Origin: Manihot esculenta
Taxonomy: Eukaryota > Streptophyta > Magnoliopsida > Malpighiales > Euphorbiaceae
NCBI RefSeq assembly: GCF_001659605.2
Contig: NC_035172.2
Location: forward strand, 19,531,051-19,595,050
Direction of reading: 5' to 3'
DNA: 64,000 nt
Shown in pieces: positions 41,814 through 54,505 of the stretch. Made by a program: the position numbers and the translations under genes. The first letter of the stretch is position 1, and every line of letters begins with the position of its first letter. The notes under the pieces were generated by a model. The model ran no database searches, had not been told where the DNA came from, and worked only from the letters and a program-made list of their open reading frames with translations.

Positions 41814-44800
41814 ATGACCAGATCTGAAAGTAGGGACACACTGCCCTTTGACCCAGAAATTGAACGCACTCTCAGAAGACTTAGAAAGCAAGCCGCAGAA
41901 GCTTCATCTGAAGCAACCGAATTTTACCAACAAGCTGCACCAATGGCTGAACATAATCCACAAGATGCTGCCCCAAATGGACTTGCTGTCCAGAACCAAA
42001 TAGTTCAAGAAAATCCAGCAAATAGGCCACAAGTACAAAGGGAAAGAACCATGAGGGAGTTAGCAACTCCCATAGGTGATTATGCTCCACTTTGCATCAC
42101 CTATCCACCTCTTACAGTTCCCTTTGAACTGAAATCAGGTTTGATTCATCATCTCCCAAAATTTAGAGGTTTGCAAAATGAAAATCCACATAAGCACTTA
42201 AAAGAATTTAAAATTATTTGCTCATCCATGAGACCTCAAGGGATCTCTGAAGATCATGTTAAACTAAGAGCCTTCCCTTTTTCATTAGATGACCATACTA
42301 AGGATTGGTTATTTTATTTGCCACCTGGATCTATAACTTCTTGGGATGATATGGTCCAAGCCTTTTTGGACAAATACTTCCCACCATCTAAATCAATTGG
42401 CATAATAAGAGAAATCACTAGCATAAGGCAAAAACCAACTGAGGACTTAAATGATTATTGGGAAAGGTTTGAAAGACTATGTACAGGTTGTCCACAACAT
42501 GATATGTCAGACAAAGCCCTCATTCAGTTCTTCTATGGAGGATTGATTCCATCAGAAAGGAAACTCATAAATGTAGCCTGTGGAGGATCTATCTTAGACA
42601 AGACACCAAGGGAGATGAAGGAACTAATATCCAATCTTGCAGCTTCATCTAAGCAATATGAAGAAGAGGGGCAAACGCAAAGAGGAATCTATGAGGTAAG
42701 AACATCCTCTGTTGAATCTCAAATTTCAAAACTAACATCTCTTGTGGAAAAGATCGCCCTTGGCCAAGTGCAACAGATTCAAGCACCCCAGCCTCCTAGG
42801 CCATGTGAGATCTGCTTACATGTAGGACACCCCACTGATCAATGTCCTACTCTCCAAGAAGATCATCACCAAGTCAATGCTATTGGGAGGTACAACAACC
42901 AACCTAGATATGATCCATACTCCAATACATACAATCCAGGTTGGAAAGATCACCCCAATTTTAGCTATGGAAAGAGCAACAGTGATCAGAACTACCAAAG
43001 TTACCAAAGAAATCAAGCCCAACCAGCACCTTCAACTCCAAATCAGAACCTTGAGAAGATCATGCAAACAATGATGGAAACAATGGTGAGCACCATGCAA
43101 GGCGTGCGACAAGACCTAGGCCAAATGACCACATCTATGCAAGGCGTGCGACAGGACCTAAGCCAAATGGCCACCTCTATAGGCCAACTGCAATCCCAAG
43201 GTAAGCTCCCTTCTCAAACTGAAACCAACCCCAGACAGAATGTTAGTGCTATTACTTTGAGAAGTGGCAAAGAGCTTCGAGATACTAATCATGAGCAAGA
43301 AAAAGAACCAAAGCCACCTGAAGCCTCTCCATCGCAATCCGTAGCTCCTCCTGCGCAAAAGACTGACCTAAAGGTAAGCTTTCACATTCCACCTCCTTTT
43401 CCCAAGAGATTTGAAAGAACACAAAAAGAAAAGGAAGAAAAGGAGATCCTTGACACTTTCAGAAAAGTACAAATCAATATACCTCTGCTAGATGCTGTTA
43501 AGCAAATTCCCAGGTACGCTAAATTTCTGAAAGAACTTTGCACTAATAGGAGAAAGCTTGCAGAGAGAGAAAAAGTAAGTGTAGGTGAGGTTGTGACTGC
43601 TGTTATTAAAAGAGAACTCCCTACTAAATGCAAAGACAAAGGTATGTTTGCTATCTCTTGCAAGATAGGGAATGTTGGTATAAGGAAAGCCATGTGTGAT
43701 CTTGGTGCATCCATAAATGTCATGCCTCTCTCCATCTATAAATCTCTCAATGCATGTGCACTCAAAGAAACAAGAGTTGTGATTCAACTAGCTGATAGAT
43801 CTGTGGTATATCCCATAGGTGTTCTAGAAGATGTGTTAGTTCAAGTAAATGAACTAGTCTTTCCTGCTGATTTTTATGTGATTGATACTAAGGAAGATAG
43901 TTATAATACTAGTTCTGATATCCTTCTTGGACGTCCTTTCTTGAGTACTGCTAGAACTAAGATTGATGTGCATGATGGTACTCTCACCATGGAGTTTGAG
44001 GGGGAAGTCATTAAATATAATGTCTATGATTCCATGAAATATCCACATGATATATCCCCTATTTATGGTCTTGATATTGTTGACTGCTTAAGCCAGGAAA
44101 TTTTTAATGAAAATCAAGATGATATTCTTAACAGTGATTTCTGTAGAGATACTGATCAGGTACAGATTAAGAAAGAGCCAAAACCTAAGGAAACGGTTTG
44201 TAGCATCCAACAGATAGTTTGCAGTCAAGCGCAGATTGGAGAAAACTCAGTTGCACCACTTTAGAATGGTGTGCAGACCCTTCTTGCGCAAAAAGAGGCA
44301 CCTGAAGACCTCTTAGGCGCATCCTTTCAGCCTCCCATGCAAAACAGCTCCATTCCGCCTCCCTTTCAGTATACTCCTGCACAAGAAGAAGCACCTGAAA
44401 GCCTTTCAAGCACATCATCTCAGTCCCAATCTCAAATCTCTCCCACTCTCTATCCAACGCAGACAAGCCAAGCATGAATGGAAAAAGGAGAGCCTAATTC
44501 AGTCAGAAATCCATCTAAGAAAATCTCAGAATCAGATCTGAAGCCTCTTCCAGGCCATCTGAAATACATATACTTAGGAGCTGACAAGACACTACCAGTA
44601 ATAGTGTCCAATGAATTGAACCAACATGAAGAAGCAAGCCTCCTGAAAGTACTGCAGAAACACAAAGGAGCCATAGGATGGACCATTGATGATACAAAAG
44701 GTATTTCTCCTTCCACATGCATGCATAGAATTCACATGGAAGATGAATGCAAGCCAGTTCGAGATGCTCAAAGAAGACTGAATCCACCCATGATGGAAGT

Positions 44801-45522
44801 AGTAAAAAAAGAAATAGTCAAGCTCCTTGATGCAGGTATCATCTACCCAATCTCTGATAGCAAATGGGTGAGTCCTGTGCATGTAGTCCCAAAGAAAACT
44901 GGGATCACCATTGTTCCAAATGCTGAAGGAGAACTTGTTCCCACTAGAGTTCAAAATGGATGGAGAGTATGCATGGACTATAGGAAGCTCAATGCTGCAA
45001 CAAGGAAGGACCACTTCCCATTGCCTTTCATTGATCAGATGCTAGAAAGGCTTGCAGGTAAAACTCACTATTGTTGTCTTGATGGTTATTCAGGTTTCTA
45101 TCAAATTCCAGTTGCCCCAGAGGACCAAGAGAAAACCACCTTCACTTGTCCCTTTGGCACTTTTGCCTTTAGAAGAATGCCATTTGGACTATGCAATGCA
45201 CCTGCCACTTTTCAACGGTGCATGATGAGCATATTTTCTGACTATGTGGGTAAGACAATTGAGGTATTTATGGATGACTTCACAGTTCATGGAAATTCTT
45301 TTGATGAATGCCTTACCAATTTAGAAAAGATCTTGCAAAGATGCATTGAGACTAACCTTGTGCTTAATTATGAAAAATGCCATTTTATGGTTAATCAAGG
45401 TATGGTCTTAGGTCATGTTGTTTCAGCTAAAGGCATTGAAGTGGACAAAGCAAAGGTGGATACCATCAAAAATCTGCCTTATCCCACAACTGTTAAAGAC
45501 ATCCGATCATTCCTTGGCCATG
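41814..45522 (+). pseudogene. Athila gag-pol, two stops, truncated
   Basis: From the ATG at 41814 (MTRSESRDTLPFDPEIERT) one frame is open except for TAG at 44262 and TGA at 44475. Gag core: LPKFRGLQNENPHKHLKEF, FPFSLDDHTKDWLFYLPPG, AFLDKYFPPSK. A single CEICLHVGHPTDQC knuckle follows at about 42803-42846. The protease has CDLGASINVMPLSIY and DILLGRPFLSTARTKIDV. RT follows from about 44590 (GWTIDDTKGISPS, CMDYRKLNAATRKDHFPLPF, active site VFMDD near 45267). The sequence breaks off in DIRSFLGH. Coding quality is high apart from the two stops, so the copy is fairly young. Confidence 0.92.
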
Positions 45523-45623
45523 ATGTACAGGATGTATGTTAGGCTTGCTACGGGTCCTGGCGGCCTTAAGCCGATCTGGATCCTAGCGCCGGTAGCGGTC
45601 CGGACTTTCGGGTCGTTACAGAA

Positions 45624-45635
45624 TGGTATCAGAGC
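45624..45635 (+). promoter_or_regulatory. primer-binding site (copy D)
   Basis: TGGTATCAGAGC, three bases after the LTR end, complementary to initiator Met tRNA. Confidence 0.9.
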
Positions 45636-45810
45636 CCTAGGTTCATATGGTCGGACCTAGAGTGTCGGGCTCATAGATGTTATATAAGGGCAAGCACAGT
45701 AGGAGAGATCATGTCCACTAGGAGAGGATGTGGAGTCCTGTCTTGTATGATGATGTGAAATGCCATGATTTTATGCATGTGCATTAATGATATGCTATGT
45801 ATGTGATGCG

Positions 45811-45834
45811 GGTTCATGTGTTTGCACATGAACC
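45811..45834 (+). promoter_or_regulatory. leader hairpin before gag (copy D)
   Basis: The same perfect 10-bp stem as copy A with loop TTTG, exactly 47 nt before the gag ATG at 45882. Confidence 0.75.
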
Positions 45835-45881
45835 ATTTGATGTTAATGTTTATGCGTTATGTTGTGCTTTCAGAAGTCAAG

Positions 45882-47516
45882 ATGAGAGGAACTCGTCGAT
45901 CTGTAAGGTTGACTGGAGCTCCGCCAGAGAATGAGGGCATGGATGCCCATTCCCCTGCTCTGCAGAGGGCAAGATCTTGTAGAACAAGCAGAGAAGGTAC
46001 ATCAAGGGACCCTAGAAGGTCTTTTGATGCAGATCGGAGGAGATCAGTTCAGGGTGGTATGTCAGCAGATGTGATGGGAACTGAGGAGGGTAATCAGAGA
46101 AGAGATAGCAGTTTGGGCAGGAGTATGTCAGAAGAGGATATGGGAGAGTCCCAAGGAGGCACTCAGGCCTCGGGCTTTGTTCCACCACAGTATCCACCCT
46201 ACCCGCAAGGGCCAGGGTATCCGATGGGAGGTACATCAGATTTCTTTCATTGCAGCCCATATCCCGCCTTTATGCCCAATCCACCCTTTTACCCACCTTA
46301 CCCACAGTACCCCATGTTTCCACCCTCATCCTTCTACCCAGGTCCAGCAAACTCTAATCCAGGGAATACTGCACCTCCTCCTCCACCAGCAGAGCCGATA
46401 GTCCCTGATGTCCAGATACCCAAACCTGGTTCATCCGTTGGGGGTAAAGTAAAGATGACAGATTACTTAAAGTTGGGTGCCCCCAAGTTTGAATCAGGTG
46501 ATGACCCTTTTGAGTACCTCAGAACGGTGAAGATGATAACTGATGAGTTGGGAGCAAGTGACAGTAGAGCCATTCAGATGGCAGGGTTCACATTGAAATG
46601 TAAGAAGGCAAGAGAATGGTTCAAAAACTATGTGGACCCAAGATTGGAAGGCTTATCCTGGGAGCAGTTTGCCAATGAGTTTGCAGGATGGGCTTTTCCA
46701 GATAGTTCCAGAGAACTGAAGATGATTGAATTCGAACAGCTAAGGCAGACAGAAGAGATGAGTGTAGATGAGTTTACAGACAGGTTCCTGGAGCTGTTGC
46801 CGTTTGCAGGACAAGGCCTTGACACAGACCTGAAGAAGTCTAGGAGATATGTTATGAAGCTTCACTCCAGGTATTCCTCGTTGATTCAATCAGCAGAAAG
46901 GGAGAGTTTCCATGCTATAGTGGATATGGCACGGAGAATGGAGGCTAGTGCCATCAGCCGAGGGACAGTTAAGCAGTCTGTGGCACAGTCTTCGGGTCTC
47001 CAAGTCCCGGGGACAAGTGATGTTAATCTCTCCCCTCTGAGCGAGGCCGTCACAAAGAGTAAGAAGGGAGGCAGAGGCCTCAAAAGATCGAAGAAGAGCA
47101 AGTTCTGGGATCAGATAAAGTCTGGTCTGGGTTTTGGTGATGGTTCGAGCTCTGGTTCGGGTAACTCCAGATGTATGCGGTGCGGTAGGCCGCACAAGGG
47201 AGTCTGTTTGATTGGGACTACGGCATGCTTCAGGTGTGGACAGGAGGGGCACATGGCACGTGAGTGTCCCACTGCAACCTTGTTGGCACAGTCCCAGCAA
47301 ATAGTTTCAGGCAGTGTAGCTCACCCAGTAGCTCCATCCATGGCGCAGGGCAGAGGCAGAGGAAGAGGGATAACTCCTTCTTCAGCAGGTTTCCCGAGTG
47401 AAGGTCCATCAGCTCCAGCACGGATCTTCACTATGACCCAGCAGGAGGCTAACACATCGAACCCGATGGGATCAGGTAATCTCACTCTAGTATGTTCTGA
47501 TGTGTATGTTTTATGA
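45882..47516 (+). CDS. Tekay copy D gag, intact frame
   Basis: A 544-codon open frame from MRGTRRSVRLTGAPPENEG. It contains the Pro/Tyr-rich linker, the full gag core ([58 protein letters not shown]), basic region, CX2C pair and knuckle [14 protein letters not shown] near residue 450. It stops at 47516 just where the protease would begin (SDVYVL). Gag would form particles and bind RNA. The frame is free of lesions although the pol downstream is badly decayed, so it may be a Gag-only derivative or simply lucky. An earlier in-frame ATG exists at 45816, but MRGTRR is the conserved start. Confidence 0.8.
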   Translation: MRGTRRSVRLTGAPPENEGMDAHSPALQRARSCRTSREGTSRDPRRSFDADRRRSVQGGMSADVMGTEEGNQRRDSSLGRSMSEEDMGESQGGTQASGFVPPQYPPYPQGPGYPMGGTSDFFHCSPYPAFMPNPPFYPPYPQYPMFPPSSFYPGPANSNPGNTAPPPPPAEPIVPDVQIPKPGSSVGGKVKMTDYLKLGAPKFESGDDPFEYLRTVKMITDELGASDSRAIQMAGFTLKCKKAREWFKNYVDPRLEGLSWEQFANEFAGWAFPDSSRELKMIEFEQLRQTEEMSVDEFTDRFLELLPFAGQGLDTDLKKSRRYVMKLHSRYSSLIQSAERESFHAIVDMARRMEASAISRGTVKQSVAQSSGLQVPGTSDVNLSPLSEAVTKSKKGGRGLKRSKKSKFWDQIKSGLGFGDGSSSGSGNSRCMRCGRPHKGVCLIGTTACFRCGQEGHMARECPTATLLAQSQQIVSGSVAHPVAPSMAQGRGRGRGITPSSAGFPSEGPSAPARIFTMTQQEANTSNPMGSGNLTLVCSDVYVL

Positions 47517-49865
47517 ACCCTGATGTTTCTCTTTCTTTGTTTGCTTGCGAGTCATTGTGAGGTTGGGCATGATAGGTTAAAGGTTAGAGTATCCCCTTTG
47601 GGTCGGTGGACCCAAGTGTGATCCATCAGTGGCAGAGTCAGTCTGCCGGTATAGTTCAGAGTATGTTGTGAGTAGATGCCTTCTAGCTGGCCTAGCGGTT
47701 CTAGATTTGACTGTTTGACGTCATTCTAGGGTTGGATTGGTTCTTCTACTAGTGGTGCTACCTAAGTCTGCAAAGATAAGGTAGTCTAGTCCAGAGGTCA
47801 GGATGGATCAGAGGTAGTCCTTTGAGGGGACGGAGTAGGGATACCTAGAGGTTTGTTATCAGCCTTATAGGCTCGTATGTTGCTCAGGAGAGGTTGTCAG
47901 GGGTTTCTAGTTTATGTGAGAATGTATAGCAGTCAGGTCAGGGAGCCGCCTCAGTGCCCGTAATCAGAAAAGTTCATAGATGTTTCCCAGATGAGTTCCC
48001 AGGACTACCGCCTGTCAAGGAGATAGAGTTCAAAATAAAAGTAATGCATGGAATTGGACCAATCTCTATCTCTCCCCACAGGATGGTATCAACAGAGTTG
48101 AAAAAGTTGTAAGGATCAATTGCAAGAGTTGGTAGACAAGGGTTCCCATCTAATTGAGCACCTCACTTTGGGGTGTTCCAGTGTTGTTGCGAGGTTGAAA
48201 GATGGATCCCAAGGACTTTGTATCGACTACAAGTCGTTGAACAAAGTCACTACCCAGAGTAAGTATTTGTTACCTTGGATCGACGATCTATTTAAGCTAG
48301 CTAGCAGGAGCTGGTTGCCTTTCCAAGATAGATCTGAAGTCCAGGTACTATCAGTTAAGATCAAGGAAGAAGATGTTCAGAGAGCAGTGTTTAGAGCCAG
48401 ATATGGGCACTATGAGTTTCTAGGAATGTCGTTCGGGTTAATGAACACCCCTACAGCATTCATGGATCTCATAAGCAAAGTTTCAGTTGGTTTCTGGACC
48501 ACTCCGTTATTGTCTTCATCGATGGTACCTCGGTGAGTTCCAAAAATACAGAGGAGTATGCCCATTATCTGAAATCAGGATTGCAGATCCTGAGAGAACA
48601 TGGCTTGGATGCCCAGTTCTCCAAATGTGAGTTTCGGTCGAGGAGCATACCTTTCTTGGGTCATGATATGTCGGGAAAGAAGAGAAAAGTGAGGTAGACC
48701 CGAGAAAGTTAAAGTTGTAGCTGACTAGCCCAGGCCCATTATCGTGTCAAAGATCAAGAGCTCCTTGGGGTGGGCCGGTTACCTACTGGAAAGTTCATCC
48801 AGAACTTCCCTAGAGTTGTCGCTCCTATGACCAGATGGATCAAGAAGAACTAGAGGGTTGTGTGGTCTTCTCAGTGTGAAGAGAGCGTTGAAGAGCCGAA
48901 GGAAATGTTGATGACAGCATCAGTGGTGGCTCTGTCCGCCAGTAATGAAGATGTCACAGTGTCCGGTGATGCGTCCCGGGTGGAACTAGATTGTGTGTTA
49001 ATGTAAAATGGCAGGATGATTGCTTATGCTTCTAAATAGCTGAAGAAGCATGAGTTGAGTCATCCTACACATGATCTACAGATGGAAATGGTAATCCTTG
49101 CACTCAAGATGTGGAGGCGGTACCTGTATAAGGTATGAGGACGGATCCTTACAGATCGAAAGAACTTGCAATACATCTTGAGTCAAGGGAGAAAAACCGA
49201 AGGCAGAGGAGATGGGTAAAAACTGCGTGGTGTTTATGACTCCAGGGTTCAGTATTTTCGGCTGAGGCAGATATTTCAATAGATGCCCTCAACCGGAAAC
49301 CACTTGGCAGCTATCCCATCCCTTAGTGCAGTAAGAAGAAGATCAGTAACCAAAGAATGAGAAGAATCAGAACTGCTGTGAGTCAGCAGGAGAGTTATGA
49401 AGTTGTCCGCAAGAGGCATGTAATGTTTCAGAAGCGAGAAGAGTTTTGTCAGAGTGCGCCGCAGAAGCATGTTGAGGTTGCTGGAGGTGTCTCCTAAAGA
49501 GAGGATGATTCGTTATGGGCAAAAAGGTAAATTAGCTCTCAAATACATTGGACCCTTGAAATCCTGCAAAGGATTGGGAATGTATTCCACGAGTTAGATT
49601 TACCTACTTCAAAGGAAGAGCTCCATCCGTTTTTCCATGTTTCCACGGTATATGAGTTCGTGTCGGGTCCGAGTGAGGTTCTGGAAAGAACCAGAGGTGG
49701 AGATCATAAAGGATCTCACCTATGTTGAGCAGTTAGTACGGACCGCAGACACACAAGTTAGAAAGTGTGGAAACAAGGAAATCCCGATGGTGCAAGTCCC
49801 TTAGAATCACCTTAAGATGAAAAGTGCACCAGGGAGACCGAGAGTTCCTACTCCAGTGATACCGT
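47517..49865 (+). pseudogene. copy D pol, heavily decayed, integrase lost
   Basis: Recognisable pieces appear in all three frames: protease remains ([16 protein letters not shown] near 47610), RT (LCIDYKSLNKVTTQSKYLLPW at 48120-48536, [16 protein letters not shown]), RNase H ([23 protein letters not shown] near 49050-49130) and a chromodomain-side remnant near 49780-49865. After the RNase H tail at about 49345 the sequence jumps straight to the post-integrase RIRTAVSQQESYEVVRKRH, so the zinc and DDE integrase domains are deleted. Dozens of indels and stops are present. Confidence 0.85.
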
Positions 49866-49940
49866 GTTTCTTTATAGACTAGAGTTTGTGTGTTGTTATG
49901 ATTGTGCTTATGTTGTGTATATGCATGCGCCTGTTTGTTT

Positions 49941-49977
49941 GAACATTCGGGGACGAATGTTCTTAAAGGGGGGAAGA
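49941..49977 (+). promoter_or_regulatory. hairpin and polypurine tract (copy D)
   Basis: The stem GAACATTCG/CGAATGTTC with loop GGGA (49941-49962) is unchanged from copy A despite the decayed pol before it. AAAGGGGGGAAGA then borders the 3' LTR. Confidence 0.8.
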
Positions 49978-49978
49978 A

Positions 49979-52500
49979 TGTAATACCCGGCTAGATTCCG
50001 GCATCGGAATCCCTACCTTCTGGCGGAATCTCCGTTGGAATCTGGAATTTTGATGAAGCCAGAGTCTTCTTGAGGGGTAAAATGTGTTTCTAAAATGTTT
50101 TTATTGATTTCATGATTTTAAATGAAAAAGAATTGAGTTTTTAAAAGAAAAGACCAAGGAGGCATTTGCCAGGTTCGGCCGCCGAAAGTAAAGTTCGGCC
50201 GCCGAACATGGGAAGGTTTCGGGAGTGCCTTTGGCCTCCGAAAGCCTTGTTTGAATGAACCAGGTTTGGCCGCCGAACCTCAAGTTCGGCCGCCGAACAT
50301 GCATGAGTTTAGGGGGCACGTTAGGCTGCCGAAGGTGGTTCAGCAGGCCACCTATAAAGAGCCCTCAGATCGAAAATGGGCGAGTTTTCTCTCCATTCTC
50401 GAGCTCAGGTGAGTCTTGGTCCTCCTTTGGTCATTTTCTTGTTTTCTCTACCCATCCTTCAAGTTTTCATGAGATCTACCCTTGTTTTGAAGATTTGAAA
50501 CCCAAATAGAAGTTTTGGAGCTTGGAGGCTTTTGGAGCTTGGATCCTCCACACCTCCGAGTTAGGGATCGCACCACCCCTCGATCTTCAAGAGGTAAGTG
50601 TAGATCCTTGCTTCCCTACTGTTTTAATGAAGTTTTCGCAAGTTTAATGATGTTTTGATGATTGAGTATGGGTAGATATGCATGCTAGGGTTTATGTGGG
50701 TTTTGTGCCCAAAGTGTGTTTATGTGATGCTATGTTGAAGGTTTGAGCTGGTTTATGCATGTGGGAGAGTGTATGCATGATTGGGAAAGAGCAAGTGAGA
50801 TTATGGGTTGTTTTGATGGTTTTAGCCTATGTGGGTCATAAACTATCTATGTATGCTTTTGATGTGTTTTTGGGGTTAAATCTAGTTGTTAAGCTCCTTT
50901 ATGCATGACTAAGGGTTTATGCATGGTTTTGAGAAGTTTATGCATGTTTTAAAAGGTTGGATGCTTGTTTTGGGGGTTTGGAAGGCTTGTATGCATAAGG
51001 GCTGAGTTCTAAAAGAACTCAGGTTCGGCCGCCGAAGGTGGTTTCGGCCGCCGAACATGCCTATGGATGCATGAATTGGCCGCCAAACCTTGCCCCCGAA
51101 AGTTGTATTTCAAAGCTGAAGCAGACTTTCGGCCGCTGAAGGTGATGTTCGGCCGCCGAAAGTGCATGACTTTCATCTCTGGAGAAAGGGTTCGGCCGCC
51201 GAAGGCGCCCCCGAACCTGCATGACTTTCGTCTCTGGAAGGGACCTTCGGTCGCCGAAAGTGCCCTGTCCAGCCTTTTCATGAGTGTTCTGTATGCATGT
51301 TTCCTTGATGCTTTAAAGGGTTTTTGGGGAGTTGTTTATAAGTTGTTTAGGGTGTGTTTGGCACCTCACTGGAGTCCACCTGTGTAGGATCGGACCCGAG
51401 GAACCGAGGTGTTTAGCAGAGTCAGCTATTTCAGAGTCGGCCCAGAGCTAGTCAGAGGTGAGTGGAACTAAGCCTAATGCTTTAACTTAAGAAATTAAAT
51501 GTTTTTAGAGCATGAACCATGCATCATGAAATGCCATGATATGTATTAGGTTGTTTTGCATTAGAATCCATGAATATGATGCATTGCATAATATGTTGTT
51601 GATGTGGATGGATATTGGATGATCCTTAGCCCTCAGTATGAGATGAGATAATATGATATGAGATGACATGGTATGATATAGAAAGCCCAGGTGTGGCCTA
51701 ATCGCCCCTGGCATCATGTATATGTAAGGAAAGACCAGGTGTGGCCTAATCGCCCCTAGCATAGTTGGACATGTTATGATATGAGTTATGTAAGCGAATA
51801 CTAGGTGTGGCCTCATCGCCCCTAGTATAGTTGGACATATTTCGATATGTAGGGAGCTAATGGTGACAAGTTCATCCTTGATGTGGTATGTTTGTGATGT
51901 GATGCATTCCATGATGGCATACTTGTAAATAAACTGTTCTGCTAGTGTGGTTTCCGCTCACTGGGCTTTATAGCTCACCCCTCTCCCCTAACCCCAGGTT
52001 TGCAGGGTCAGAGATAGTCAGAAGATCAGCAGGTTATGTCTATGGTCAGATTCATGTAATAGATTAGTAGTGGACATGATGTAAGGTAAAGATATGTAAT
52101 GAAATGTAAAATGTTATGATGTAAATCAATGTAATGTAATAGATAGAGTTGTGCTTTGCCCTAGAAGTGTGGTTAATCCCTTGCATATGGTCCTTATGTA
52201 TGTCTTTAATGAGACAGGAAAACCAAGTTTATTTTATGTTGCCCCATTAGAGTTGATGATGAGAACTCTAGTGTTGGGGTTTATGATTATGAGTTTGTGC
52301 TTGCACGGGTTAAGCTTGGTGTATGAAAGAAAGAAAAAGTTTACAAATTTTATGTTTTATAGCTTTTATGTTTATGTTTGATCATGTTTGGGATTATACC
52401 AGATGTACAGGATGTATGTTAGGCTTGCTACGGGTCCTGGCGGCTTTAAGCTGATCTGGATCCTAGCGCCGGTAGCGGTCTGGACTTCTGGGTCGTTACA
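49979..52500 (+). repeat. 3' LTR of Tekay copy D
   Basis: 2522 bp, TGTAATACCC to GTCGTTACA. It has both near-palindrome clusters (about 50175-50335 and 51020-51260), a TATA box at 50353 and three hairpins at 51687, 51735 and 51801. The last 98 bp differ from the 5' LTR remnant at about five sites, mostly C/T, so D is much older than A. Confidence 0.9.
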
Positions 52501-54505
52501 CGGATGGTACTGGATCTTGCAATCATAGTCACTGAGCAGTTCTACCCATCTTCTCTGCCTCAAATTCAGCTCTCTCTGACTCAGGATGTACTGCAGGCTT
52601 TTATGATATGTGAAGATCTGACATTTTACCCCATAAAGGTAATGCCTCCACATCTTGAGTGCAAAGATTACCGCTGCCATCTCAAGGTCATGTGTAGGGT
52701 AATTCAACTCGTGCTTCTTCAGCTGCCTAGAAGCATAAGCAATCACCCTTTCATTCTACATTAGCACACAACCCAGTCCCACACGGGACGCATCACAATA
52801 CACTGAGAAGTTTTCATTACTAGTTGGCAGAGCTAACACTGGTGCTGAAGTCAACCTCTTCTTGAGCTCCTCAAAGCTTTCTTCACACTGGTCGGTCCAC
52901 ACGAACCTCTGGTTCTTCTTAGTCAGTCTGGTCATAGGAGCTGCAATCTTAGAGAAGTCCTGGACGAACCTCCTGTAGTAACCTGCCAAACCCAAGAAGC
53001 TCTTGATCTCTGTTACTGTAGTGGGTCTAGGCCAGTTAGATACAGCTTCCACTTTCTTGGGGTCTACCTCGATTCCATTTTCTGACACAACGTGCCCCAA
53101 GAATGAAATGCTCCTCAACTAGAACTCACACTTGGAGAACTTGGCATACAAGCCGTGTTCCCTCAAGGTTTGCAGAACTAACCTCAGATGATGGGCATGC
53201 TCCTCTGCATTCCTGGAATACACTAAGATATCATCTATGAAGACAATAACAAAGTGATCCAGGTACTGGCTAAATACTCTGTTCATGAGATCCATGAATG
53301 CTGCAGGGGCATTGGTTAACCCGAACGGCATCACAAGGAACTCATAGTGCCCATATCTGGTCCTGAATGCTGTCCTTGGTACATCCTCTTCTCTTATCCT
53401 CAGCTGATGATACCCCGATCTCATATCTATTTTGGAGAAACAACCTGCTCCTGCTAGCTGGTCGAATAGATCGTCGATCCTTGGCAACGGGTACCTATTC
53501 TTGGTAGTGACCTTATTCAACTGCCTGTAGTCGATACAAAGTATGAGAGATCCATCCTTCTTTTTCACAAATAGCACTGGAGCACCCCAAGGCGAGGTAC
53601 TCGGTCGGATGAATCCTCTATCTACCAACTCTTGCAACTGCTCCTTAAGCTCCTTCAATTCTGCTGATGCCATCCTGTAGATAGGGATAGAGATCGGTCT
53701 AGTTCCAGGCATCAACTCAATTTCGAACTCTATCTCCCTAGCAGGTGGTAAACCTGGCAGCTCGTCTGGGAAAACGTCTGAAAACTCACTGACTACGGGC
53801 ACTGAGGCGGGCTCTCTAACATGACTATCTAGCTCTCTCACATGAGCTAGAAAACCCTAACAACCCCTCCTGAGTAGCCTATGAGCCTGAAGGGCTGATG
53901 TCAAACCTCTAGGTGTACTCTCCTTGTCTCCTCTGAAGACAACCTCTGACCCATCCTGACATCTGAACTTGACTACCTTGTCTCTGCAGTCCAAGGTAGC
54001 ACCATGGGTAGATAGCCAATCCATCCCTAGAATGACGTCAAAATCTGTCAAATCTAGAACCACAAGGTCGGCAGAAAGGCATCTTCCCTCCACAAAGACT
54101 GAACTATACTGGCAGATTGACTTTGCCACTGACGGGTCACACTTGGGTCCACTCACCCATAGGGGATACTCTAACCCAGAGACCATCAATCCCAACCTCT
54201 CGACGGCCCTCGGAGCAATGAAAGAATGAGATGCACCAGGGTCCATTAAGGCATAAACATCTGAGCAACCAATGATGAGATTACCTGCCACCACGGTGTT
54301 CGATGCATTTGCCTCCTGCTGTGTCATGGTGAAGGTCCGTGCTGGGGCTAATGGACCTTCACCTTTGAAACCCGCTGAAGAAGAGGCTGTCCCTCTCCCT
54401 CTGCCTCTGCCACTAGCCTGAGTCGCGGCTGGAGCCACTGGTTGAGCCACACTACCAGAGGCTGTCTGCTGAGACTGTGCCATAAAAGCTGCTCTAGGAC
54501 TCCCG
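52501..54505 (-). pseudogene. copy E protease, RT and partial RNase H
   Basis: One minus-strand frame after a 2-base deletion at the gag zinc knuckle (about 54500), with three TAG codons at 53857, 53119 and 52756. Sister copies have Gln, Trp and Gln there. It reads [19 protein letters not shown], then [21 protein letters not shown] with [18 protein letters not shown] and RNase H up to CKIQYHP, where the copy D LTR cuts it. Confidence 0.88.

Larger units (their letters stand above)
40040..45522 (+). mobile_element. Athila-lineage element, 3'-truncated
   Basis: LTR, PBS, gag, protease and RT of an Athila-type Ty3-gypsy element, inserted in LTR X after AAAGGAAG. It is cut inside the RT/RNase H junction at 45522, where 98 bp of a Tekay LTR end follow. 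RNase H, integrase and 3' LTR are gone. Confidence 0.9.
45523..52500 (+). mobile_element. Tekay copy D, 5' LTR mostly deleted
   Basis: A plus-strand element with only 98 bp of 5' LTR (45523-45620), PBS, gag, decayed pol, polypurine tract and a complete 3' LTR. CGGAT at 52501-52505 is the expected right TSD and lies in copy E pol, so D inserted into E. The left TSD was lost in the deletion at 45522/45523. Confidence 0.85.
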
